The notes below the pieces were generated by a model. It had not been told where the DNA came from, searched no databases, and was given only the letters and a program-made list of their open reading frames with translations. Positions 15,077 through 21,675 of a DNA stretch of 64,000 bases are shown here, one piece after another (position 1 is the first letter of the stretch; the number at the start of each line of letters is the position of its first letter). The translations under genes were made by a program, and so were the position numbers. Where the stretch lies: assembly GCF_024749165.1 (NCBI RefSeq), contig NZ_CP087190.1:3817501-3881500 (forward strand), read 5' to 3'. The DNA comes from Pseudomonas sp. B21-023. Lineage in GTDB: Bacteria; Pseudomonadota; Gammaproteobacteria; Pseudomonadales; Pseudomonadaceae.

Positions 15077-17034
15077 GCCGACCCACGCTGACCACCCTGC
15101 TGGTCGCCAACCGCGGCGAAATCGCCTGCCGGGTGATGCGCACCGCCAAGGCCATGGGCCTGACCACCGTGGCCGTGCACAGCGCCACCGACCGCGACGC
15201 GCGGCACAGCCGCGAGGCCGACATCCGTGTCGACCTCGGTGGCAGCAAGGCCGCCGACAGCTACCTGGTGATCGACAAGCTGCTCGCCGCCGCCAAGGCC
15301 AGCGGCGCCCAAGCCATCCACCCAGGCTATGGCTTCCTCTCGGAGAACGCCGGTTTTGCCCGCGCCATCGAACAGGCCGGGCTGATCTTCCTTGGCCCAC
15401 CGGCCAGCGCCATCGTTGCGATGGGCAGCAAGTCGGCGGCCAAGGCGCTGATGGAGGCCGCCGGCGTGCCGCTGGTGCCGGGCTACCACGGCGAGGCCCA
15501 AGACCTGGAGACCTTCCGCGCCGCCGCCGAGCGCATCGGTTACCCGGTGCTGCTCAAGGCCAGCGCCGGGGGCGGCGGCAAGGGCATGAAGGTGGTCGAG
15601 GAGGAAAGCCAGCTGGCCGACGCCCTGGCCTCGGCGCAACGTGAAGCGCAGTCTTCGTTCGGCGATGCGCGCATGTTGGTCGAGAAGTACGTGCTCAAGC
15701 CGCGCCACGTGGAGATCCAGGTGTTCGCCGACCAGCACGGCCACTGCCTGTACCTCAACGAGCGCGACTGCTCGATCCAGCGTCGCCACCAGAAGGTGGT
15801 CGAGGAAGCCCCGGCACCGGGCCTCTCCCCCGAGCTGCGCAAGGCCATGGGCGAGGCCGCGGTGCGCGCCGCACAGGCCATCGGCTACGTGGGGGCCGGC
15901 ACTGTCGAGTTCCTGCTCGATGCCCGTGGCGAGTTCTTCTTCATGGAAATGAACACCCGCCTGCAGGTGGAGCATCCGGTCACAGAGGCCATCACCGGGC
16001 TCGACCTGGTGGCCTGGCAGATCCGCGTGGCCTGCGGCGAGCCGCTGCCTTTGATTCAAGAGCAGGTGCCGCTGATCGGCCACGCCATCGAGGTACGGCT
16101 ATACGCGGAGGATCCCGCCAACGAATTCCTCCCGGCCACCGGCACCCTGGCGCTGTACCGCGAGTCGGCGCCGGGCGAAGGCCGCCGGGTGGACAGCGGC
16201 GTCAGCGAGGGCGATGTGGTATCGCCGTTCTACGACCCGATGCTGGGCAAGCTGATCGCCTGGGGCCAGGACCGCGAACAGGCGCGCCTGCGACTGCTGG
16301 CGATGCTCGATGAGTTCGCCATTGGCGGGCTGAAAACCAACATTGCCTTCCTGCGCCGCATCCTGGCACACCCAGCGTTTGCCGAGGCGGAGCTGGACAC
16401 CGGGTTCATTCCGCGTCACCAGGATGTGTTGTTGCCTGCGCCTCAGACTTTGCCGGCCCATTTCTGGGAAGCTGCCGGCGAGGCGTGGCTGCAAAGCGAG
16501 CCTGCGCTAAAGCGCCAGGACGACCGCGCTTCACCGTGGGTGGCCCGCGATGGCCTGCGCCTGGGCTTGCCGGCGCGCAGCAGCCTGCATTTGCAGTGTG
16601 AAGGGCATGAACAGGCGGTGGCACTGGAGCGCAGCGCGCCTTCGACTTATCGCCTGGAGGGGGAGCAGCTGTGTCATGACCAGGATGGTCTGCGCCATCG
16701 CCACCTGGCGGTGCGTCGGGGTGGCACGCTGTACCTGCAGTGGCAGGGTGAGCTGCATGCCGTCAGCGTTCATGACCCGATCGCTGCGGCCGAGGCCAGC
16801 CACAGCCACAGCCACCAGGGCGGGCTGGGTGCGCCGATGAACGGCAGTATCGTGCGGGTGCTGGTGGAACCGGGGCAGGCTGTGGAGGCCGGTACTGCGC
16901 TGGTGGTGCTTGAGGCGATGAAGATGGAGCACAGCATCCGGGCGCCCCATGATGGGACGGTGAAGGCGCTGTTCTGTCAGGAGGGGGATATGGTCAGCGA
17001 GGGGACAGTGTTGGTGGAGTTGGAGGAGGCGTAA
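15073..17034 (+). CDS. liuD: 3-Methylcrotonyl-CoA carboxylase alpha (biotin) subunit
   Basis: The 653-residue subunit has an N-terminal biotin carboxylase of ATP-grasp type (Gly-rich loop KASAGGGGKGMK, HVEIQVFAD, FMEMNTRLQVEHPVTE) and a C-terminal biotinyl domain in which EAMKMEH carries the biotin lysine K617. It overlaps liuC by 4 bp (ATGA). The operon stops here; the HMG-CoA lyase gene (liuE) that follows in some Pseudomonas is absent, and a large REP hairpin comes next. Confidence 0.96.
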   Translation: MSRPTLTTLLVANRGEIACRVMRTAKAMGLTTVAVHSATDRDARHSREADIRVDLGGSKAADSYLVIDKLLAAAKASGAQAIHPGYGFLSENAGFARAIEQAGLIFLGPPASAIVAMGSKSAAKALMEAAGVPLVPGYHGEAQDLETFRAAAERIGYPVLLKASAGGGGKGMKVVEEESQLADALASAQREAQSSFGDARMLVEKYVLKPRHVEIQVFADQHGHCLYLNERDCSIQRRHQKVVEEAPAPGLSPELRKAMGEAAVRAAQAIGYVGAGTVEFLLDARGEFFFMEMNTRLQVEHPVTEAITGLDLVAWQIRVACGEPLPLIQEQVPLIGHAIEVRLYAEDPANEFLPATGTLALYRESAPGEGRRVDSGVSEGDVVSPFYDPMLGKLIAWGQDREQARLRLLAMLDEFAIGGLKTNIAFLRRILAHPAFAEAELDTGFIPRHQDVLLPAPQTLPAHFWEAAGEAWLQSEPALKRQDDRASPWVARDGLRLGLPARSSLHLQCEGHEQAVALERSAPSTYRLEGEQLCHDQDGLRHRHLAVRRGGTLYLQWQGELHAVSVHDPIAAAEASHSHSHQGGLGAPMNGSIVRVLVEPGQAVEAGTALVVLEAMKMEHSIRAPHDGTVKALFCQEGDMVSEGTVLVELEEA

Positions 17035-17073
17035 CGGCGGCAATGTGTTCGTCGAAAGGGTTGTTTCGCCTCT

Positions 17074-17328
17074 GAGATCGAGCGCCGCCCGCGCGGCGCA
17101 TCGCTGGCAAGCCAGCTCCCACATCTGTTTCGGGCCAATCAATCCTGTAAGGTCATCACTGTCCGCCTTGGCGCTTGTCTTGAGACAGGTGGGGCGCCAG
17201 TGGCGCCCAAGCTGAAACCGCGTCGTACCCACAAGGCGTACAGCCGCGGCGGCGCAGACATAACTGGCCCGAAACCGGTGTGGGAGCTGGCTTGCCAGCG
17301 ATGCGCCGCGCGGGCGGCGCTCGATCTC
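17074..17328. repeat. Long inverted REP-containing repeat, 50-bp perfect arms
   Basis: Arms at 17074-17123 and 17279-17328 are perfect reverse complements over 50 bp, and the complementarity goes on imperfectly inward (TTTCGGGCCAAT against TGGCCCGAAA). The ~155-bp loop contains GGGGCGCCAGTGGCGCCC, itself a hairpin. The arms include the REP core (GGGAGCTGGCTTGCC) plus a GC-rich outer part (GCGCCGCGCGGGCGGCGC). It fills the gap between liuD and the convergent repressor gene. Confidence 0.85.
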
Positions 17329-17388
17329 GAGAGCGCTGCAAGGCTCCCGCCTGGCACCTCGCAGCCCCAACACGGTCTGTGCGCGAAC

Positions 17389-18078
17389 CTAGAGCACCCC
17401 GTGCATTCGCACCACAACACCAAGGAACTCGCACCCTTCCTCGCACAGCACCGTCGGATACAAGGTATTGAGCGGCCTGAGCATCCGCTGCCCGCCCTCC
17501 TCGATCAACTCACGCAGCACCGCCGACTTACCGGGCTGCCGAGCCACCACCAGCCTGCCCGGCGTCACCTCGATCCCCGCATCCACCAGCACCCGCATAC
17601 CCAGCGGCACGCTCCTACCGCTGGCGGCATTCATCGAATCGTTCTCGACCGGCAACCAGAACGCATTGCCCGCAGGCATGTAATCGGTCAGCTCATGAAC
17701 TTCACAGGATTGCGGCAAAGGCCCGTCCAGGTCGGACCAGCTCAGCACTGGAAAGCGGAAACTGGCATGGCGCAAGGCATTGACCGAAAGCGGCCGCTCC
17801 ACGGCATAGGCCCCCCTGGTCTCGCGAACCGTAACGTCACGCTCGACCACCATCACCCGCGCTTCGAGGTACACCAGCCCGAGCTTTTCCAGCTTCTCGT
17901 TGACTGTCACCAGGGTGGGCCTGCGCGTGCCACGCAGCCAATGGCCGACACCACCTTGGGTCATGCCCAGGCGTTCGGCCAGTTGGTGCTGCTTGAGGTT
18001 GTGCTCGCGCTGATAGCGCGACAGAAATTCGATCCAGTTTTCCATGGCAGTGAACGATACGGACTGGATGAACGGCAT
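17389..18078 (-). CDS. XRE/S24 repressor (CI/PrtR-like)
   Basis: The 229-residue protein has an N-terminal helix-turn-helix (KQHQLAERLGMTQGGVGHWLRG, about residues 30-52) and a C-terminal S24 LexA/CI peptidase-like fold with the serine in ENDSMN. At the place of the catalytic lysine I read VLREL, where autocleaving relatives usually have a lysine, so it may not self-cleave. AGGA lies 9 bp before the ATG at 18078; a later Met (18045) has no such site. It is divergent from the DUF6124 gene and convergent with liuD. No phage genes flank it, so it is a chromosomal regulator rather than part of an obvious prophage. Confidence 0.88.
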   Translation of the reverse strand: MPFIQSVSFTAMENWIEFLSRYQREHNLKQHQLAERLGMTQGGVGHWLRGTRRPTLVTVNEKLEKLGLVYLEARVMVVERDVTVRETRGAYAVERPLSVNALRHASFRFPVLSWSDLDGPLPQSCEVHELTDYMPAGNAFWLPVENDSMNAASGRSVPLGMRVLVDAGIEVTPGRLVVARQPGKSAVLRELIEEGGQRMLRPLNTLYPTVLCEEGCEFLGVVVRMHGVL

Positions 18079-18089
18079 CAATACACATC

Positions 18090-18160
18090 CTGAATTATCT
18101 CAGAACTAAAAAACAATACAAATTGACCTAACATCAACGCTCATTGTCCTCGAAGGGATT
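18090..18160. promoter_or_regulatory. AT-rich divergent promoter with candidate operator
   Basis: The AT-rich gap between the repressor and the DUF6124 gene contains TTGACCTAACATCAA at 18123-18137, an inverted TTGA/TCAA pair with a 7-bp spacer. It is a candidate binding site for the adjacent repressor; the evidence is position and dyad only. Confidence 0.35.
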
Positions 18161-18174
18161 TCACAGGAGCAGTC

Positions 18175-18489
18175 ATGAGCAATTCGACAAAAGAAGAAAC
18201 AGATCTCGACGAAGAAGCAGCCCGCCGCGCCCTCGATTTCTACCTCAACCCCACCCCCACGCCCCGCGACCTGGAACGTTCGCTGTGGACCCTGCGCGAA
18301 GGCGTCAGCGACGCCCAGGCCAGCGAGCACGCCATGGCCCTGCTGCGCTGCGCATCGGCCACGGCACAGGAAACCGGCAACCATCTGCAGGGCACGACGC
18401 GGGAAGTGGTGTTTGCGCTGATGCACATGATCAATATGGCCCGCGCCCTGCTGGAGCAGTGCCACGCCACGGAAAAGGCATCGAGCTGA
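18175..18489 (+). CDS. DUF6124 family small protein
   Basis: The 104-residue acidic, helix-rich protein has the family pattern: an Ala-rich RALDFYLNPTPTP segment, then helices with ASEHAMALLRCASATAQE and a C-terminal VVFALMHMINMARALLEQ. The family is abundant in Pseudomonas, usually as small genes with no known function. AGGAG stands before the ATG. It shares a promoter region with the S24-type repressor, which may control it. Confidence 0.75.
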   Translation: MSNSTKEETDLDEEAARRALDFYLNPTPTPRDLERSLWTLREGVSDAQASEHAMALLRCASATAQETGNHLQGTTREVVFALMHMINMARALLEQCHATEKASS

Positions 18490-18586
18490 AGGGAGAACGT
18501 GATAGCCGACGAACGGCAAAAGCCCCGATTGCCGGGGACGAGGAGTGCGTCAGGAATATTTTTTTAGCCGATCGCTGAAAAATCAT

Positions 18587-18614
18587 TTGACTGGCAAATG
18601 ATAACGATTATTAT
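18587..18614 (+). promoter_or_regulatory. Fur-controlled promoter of the PrrF sRNA
   Basis: A -35 TTGACT (18587-18592) and a -10 TATTAT (18609-18614) are separated by 16 bp. The spacer and -10 are covered by AAATGATAACGATTATTAT (18596-18614), close to the 19-bp Fur consensus. Transcription should therefore be repressed by Fe-Fur and start near 18620. Confidence 0.85.
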
Positions 18615-18619
18615 TGCAC

Positions 18620-18738
18620 TCAGCAGGTCGCGAGACCCGCTGGATAACCTGCAACGTCCTCAGGTCGGACGCTCAGATTATCTCCTCATCAGGCTAATCA
18701 CGGTTTTTGACCCGGCTTTTTGCCGGGTCATTTTTTTT
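18620..18738 (+). ncRNA. prrF: PrrF-type iron-responsive small RNA
   Basis: The ~115-nt transcript begins just after a Fur-covered promoter, contains the segments GTCGCGAGACC and GATTATCTCCTCATCAGGC that I recall as conserved in Pseudomonas PrrF1/PrrF2, and ends in a Rho-independent terminator (TGACCCGGC and GCCGGGTCA, then T8). Family knowledge: PrrF RNAs act with Hfq to repress iron-using proteins such as SodB and TCA-cycle enzymes under iron limitation. Only one copy is present here; there is no tandem second copy as in P. aeruginosa. Confidence 0.85.
18709..18738 (+). terminator. Rho-independent terminator of prrF
   Basis: Stem TGACCCGGC (18709-18717) pairs with GCCGGGTCA (18722-18730) across a 4-nt T loop, followed by eight T. 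Confidence 0.92.
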
Positions 18739-18834
18739 GGCTCTTCAGGCTAATGAAGATCGTTTAATGGCCGCGATGATAGCAAAAGTGTGTCAGCACG
18801 TGAATGCTCATTACAAATCTTTGCGGAATCAGCA

Positions 18835-18852
18835 CTTGAGAATCAATCTCGT
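18835..18852 (+). promoter_or_regulatory. Possible second Fur-like box upstream of the FecI-FecR fusion
   Basis: TTGAGAATCAATCTCG is an imperfect palindrome with GAGA/TCTC flanks around an AATCAAT core, resembling degenerate Fur sites. It lies about 70 bp before the start codon. Confidence 0.3.
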
Positions 18853-18919
18853 TTAGCCTAAGCTGGTTCGGCATCAAGGAAGATGCCCCCACCCTTTCCT
18901 TATGAGCAAGGAGCTGTCC

Positions 18920-19435
18920 ATGACCCGCCTGCTGCTGCCTCTCGAGCACGACCCGCACCCTGCCGAAATGCACGCTGAAGACGCACTGCTGCATGCACTC
19001 AAGCGCCTGCCGCGCCGGGTCCAGCAAGTCTTCCTGCTCAACCGCCTCGACCAGCTGAGCTTCGCCGCCATTGCCGAGCACCTGGACCTGCCACTGATCA
19101 GCATCGAACGCCACATGAACCAGGCCCTACAGACTGCCCGTGCCCCCGGCGACGCGCTGGCCAGCATTGCCGGCCAATGGTACGTGCGCCTGCAGAGCCC
19201 GCAGGTGACCGCCAGCGAACGCATCGACTTCCGCCGCTGGCTGGATGCCGACCCCGACCACCTGCGCGCCTTCCACGAAACCGAACTGCGCTGGCGCAGC
19301 CTGCTCGCCCCCGCGCGGCAATTGGGCCATGACGGCTGGTACCGGCAAGGGCGCGCGGCGCTTTCGCTAGGTGGCTGTTCGATTGCCGTCGGGCTTGGTG
19401 TTGCTGCGCTTGTGGCACTGGGGCTGCTGGCCTGA
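18920..19435 (+). CDS. Miniature FecI-FecR fusion: sigma-70 region 4 plus FecR N-terminal domain and membrane anchor
   Basis: The 171-residue protein starts with a FecI-type sigma region 4 (HALKRLPRRVQQVFLLNRLD, then helix-turn-helix FAAIAEHLDLPLISIERHMNQAL, about residues 20-65). It continues with a DUF4880/FecR cytoplasmic domain (WYVRLQSP, RIDFRRWLDADPDHLRAFHE) and ends in one membrane helix (about 150-171). Sigma region 2, which binds core polymerase and the -10 element, and the FecR periplasmic domain are both missing. AAGGAG lies 6 bp before the ATG at 18920, preferred over 18902. It follows prrF and has its own possible Fur-like site. It may be a membrane-held regulator of other iron sigma factors; this is inference. 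Confidence 0.8.
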   Translation: MTRLLLPLEHDPHPAEMHAEDALLHALKRLPRRVQQVFLLNRLDQLSFAAIAEHLDLPLISIERHMNQALQTARAPGDALASIAGQWYVRLQSPQVTASERIDFRRWLDADPDHLRAFHETELRWRSLLAPARQLGHDGWYRQGRAALSLGGCSIAVGLGVAALVALGLLA

Positions 19436-19538
19436 TTCGCAGGCGCGGGCTTATCCACGACTGCGTCAATTAACCTGCGCACCCGCGCCACCAGGCGGTG
19501 TAGAGTACGGTCACAACAACGCCAACAGGAGGCTGGCA

Positions 19539-20687
19539 ATGACCGTGACGCTCTCCCCGCTGCACATCGACTGCGATTTCGACTCCGGCAACATCCTGGT
19601 CCTGGACGCCAGCGACCCTGCGCACGTCCACCTGAACATCCGCAAGGACAGCCGCAGCGACCACTTCCAGTGGTTCCACTTCAAGGCCAGCGGCCTGACC
19701 CCGGGCCAGGTTCATCGCTTCAGCCTGGATAACGCCCACCAGTCCTCCTACAAGAACGCCTGGACCGGCTACCACGCCGTGGCCTCCTACGACCAGCAGA
19801 CCTGGTTCCGCGTGCCCAGCCAGTTCGACGGCAAGGCCCTGAGCTTCGACTTCAAGGCCGAACAGCCACAAGCCTGGTTCGCCTACTTCGAGCCCTACCC
19901 CCGCGCTCGCCACAACCAGCTGATCGAGCGCGCCAAGCAGATCCGCGGCGTCGAGCTGCTGGCCAGCGGGCGCAGCGTGCAAGGTCGGGATATCCCGCTG
20001 CTGCGCGCAGGCAACGGCGCGGTCGGCAAGCGCAAGCTGTGGCTCATCGCCCAGCAGCACCCGGGCGAGCACATGGCCGAGTGGTTCATGGAAGGTGTGA
20101 TCGACGCCCTCGAAGCCAACACCCCGGTCATCCAGCAACTGCTGGCCAAGGCCGACCTGTACCTGATCCCCAACATGAACCCGGATGGCGCCTTCCTCGG
20201 CCACCTGCGCACCAACTTCAAGGGCAAGGACCTCAACCGCGCCTGGCAGGACGCCAGCGTCGAACTGAGCCCCGAGGTGTTCTTCGCCCAGAGCCAGATG
20301 AAGCTACATGGCGTGGACGCGTTCATCGATGCCCATGGCGACGAGGAGATCCCCCATGTGTTCACCGCGGCCTGCGAGGGCAACCCCGGCTATACGCCAC
20401 GCATCGCCAAGCTGGAAGAGCAGTTCCGCAGTACCCTGTGCAGCCTGACCCCAGACTTCCAGGTGAAGTATGGCTATACCCGCGACGAACCAGGCCAGGC
20501 CAACATGACCCTGGCATGCAATGCCGTGGGGCAGACCCATGACTGTCTGTCGCTGACCCTGGAGATGCCATTCAAGGACCACGACGATGCGCCGAACCCG
20601 CGCACCGGCTGGTCGGGTGAGCGCTCCAAGGCGCTGGCCGGAGCGGTGCTTGAGACGTTGCTGAAGATGGTCGGCGACCTGCGCTGA
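19539..20687 (+). CDS. M14 family zinc carboxypeptidase (cytosolic carboxypeptidase-like)
   Basis: The 382-residue protein has an N-terminal beta-rich domain (about 1-120) typical of the cytosolic carboxypeptidase subfamily and a C-terminal M14 domain. Zinc ligands are read as H174 and E177 (QQHPGEHMAEW) and H266 (IDAHGDEE); substrate-binding NPDG and KGKDLNR are present and E342 (LTLEMPFKD) is the catalytic glutamate. There is no signal peptide, so it acts in the cytoplasm. AGGAGG precedes the ATG at 19539; the frame is open upstream but in the preceding gene's tail. Substrate unknown. It is convergent with the pilus operon, 13 bp away. Confidence 0.9.
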   Translation: MTVTLSPLHIDCDFDSGNILVLDASDPAHVHLNIRKDSRSDHFQWFHFKASGLTPGQVHRFSLDNAHQSSYKNAWTGYHAVASYDQQTWFRVPSQFDGKALSFDFKAEQPQAWFAYFEPYPRARHNQLIERAKQIRGVELLASGRSVQGRDIPLLRAGNGAVGKRKLWLIAQQHPGEHMAEWFMEGVIDALEANTPVIQQLLAKADLYLIPNMNPDGAFLGHLRTNFKGKDLNRAWQDASVELSPEVFFAQSQMKLHGVDAFIDAHGDEEIPHVFTAACEGNPGYTPRIAKLEEQFRSTLCSLTPDFQVKYGYTRDEPGQANMTLACNAVGQTHDCLSLTLEMPFKDHDDAPNPRTGWSGERSKALAGAVLETLLKMVGDLR

Positions 20688-20700
20688 GCAACGCCGTCAC

Positions 20701-21675
20701 TCAAAACTGCACATCCAGGATCACGCTGTCGGTATAGGTCGCCGCCGGCGGCGTGGCCTGGTCGGTGTACACCTTGGCGTTGTAGTTGAACACCTGGCTG
20801 CCCGTGCCGGTCCCCGCCCCGGGGTTCACCTCGGCATCGCTGCTCGAACGCCGCGCCGCGCCCACCGAGCCCCAGCGCACCACGCCTGCGCTCTTGAAGA
20901 TGTCGTAGGCCAGGTAGTTGTTGGCACTGGATTTCATCCGCCGCCGTCCGCCCGAGACGTTCTGCCCGTCGTCCAGCCCGACCGTGTAGTTGCTGCCCTT
21001 GGTGCACGACACGCTCAGGCTCTGGTTCACCGTGCCGAACCCGGCCACCACCGGTGCGCTGGCGAAGCTGATGTTGGGCGTGGTGATCTGGCAGTCGTTG
21101 CTTACCGTCAGGCTGACGTTCAGGGTCTTGCTGCCACTGCCGATGTCGCGCCCCAGGCAGATATTGCCGATGCCGATGCCCGAGCAGTAGTTCCAGCTCC
21201 AGGCAACGGTCAGCGTCTCCTGGTACAGGCCCGCGGCGACATTGCTGCCGATCTGTGTACGCAGATAAATCGGTACCGCCTTGGGCGTCGGACCATTGAG
21301 CAGGCCCAGCAAGTCGATGATGCCATTGCGGGCAAAGTCGAAGGCAACGCCCCGGGTGATCGGGTAGTTGACACTGTTGTCGGCATACAGGGTGTAGTTG
21401 ATGACATCGCCGGTCGGGCCGACCAGGCCACCGGAGGCGGGCGTGATGGTTGCGTAGAAGTGGTCATTGCTGGACAGCAGGCTGAGCAGCGAGCCGGTGC
21501 ACTGCAAGCCGGAATTGGTGCTCGAGGCCGTCTGCACGGTAGTACGTACCAGCGTCGAATTGACGGTGCCGAACGCCGCTGGCGTGGTAGCCACCGACGA
21601 ACACAGTGCCCAGGCCGGGCATGGCGCCAGCAACAGGCCGAACAGCAGGCCGTGCCGTCGAACATTCACTGGCAC
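20701..21675 (-). CDS. csuE: Spore coat U (SCPU) domain tip-type adhesin of a Csu pilus
   Basis: The 324-residue protein has a signal peptide (LLFGLLLAPCPAWA) and two SCPU-like domains, the second with the donor-strand-accepting pattern (CQITTPNISF, VGLDDGQN, YTDSVILDVQF). A two-domain subunit as last gene after the usher matches CsuE, the tip adhesin of archaic chaperone-usher pili. The start is GTG at 21675 or 21669, overlapping the usher stop by 10 or 4 bp, so translation is coupled. Confidence 0.88.
   Translation of the reverse strand: MPVNVRRHGLLFGLLLAPCPAWALCSSVATTPAAFGTVNSTLVRTTVQTASSTNSGLQCTGSLLSLLSSNDHFYATITPASGGLVGPTGDVINYTLYADNSVNYPITRGVAFDFARNGIIDLLGLLNGPTPKAVPIYLRTQIGSNVAAGLYQETLTVAWSWNYCSGIGIGNICLGRDIGSGSKTLNVSLTVSNDCQITTPNISFASAPVVAGFGTVNQSLSVSCTKGSNYTVGLDDGQNVSGGRRRMKSSANNYLAYDIFKSAGVVRWGSVGAARRSSSDAEVNPGAGTGTGSQVFNYNAKVYTDQATPPAATYTDSVILDVQF

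Noticed and set aside
17074-17328. CRISPR-like or att-site interpretation of repeats
   Set aside because: The repeats are inverted REP copies, not regularly spaced direct repeats; no cas genes or integrase are present.
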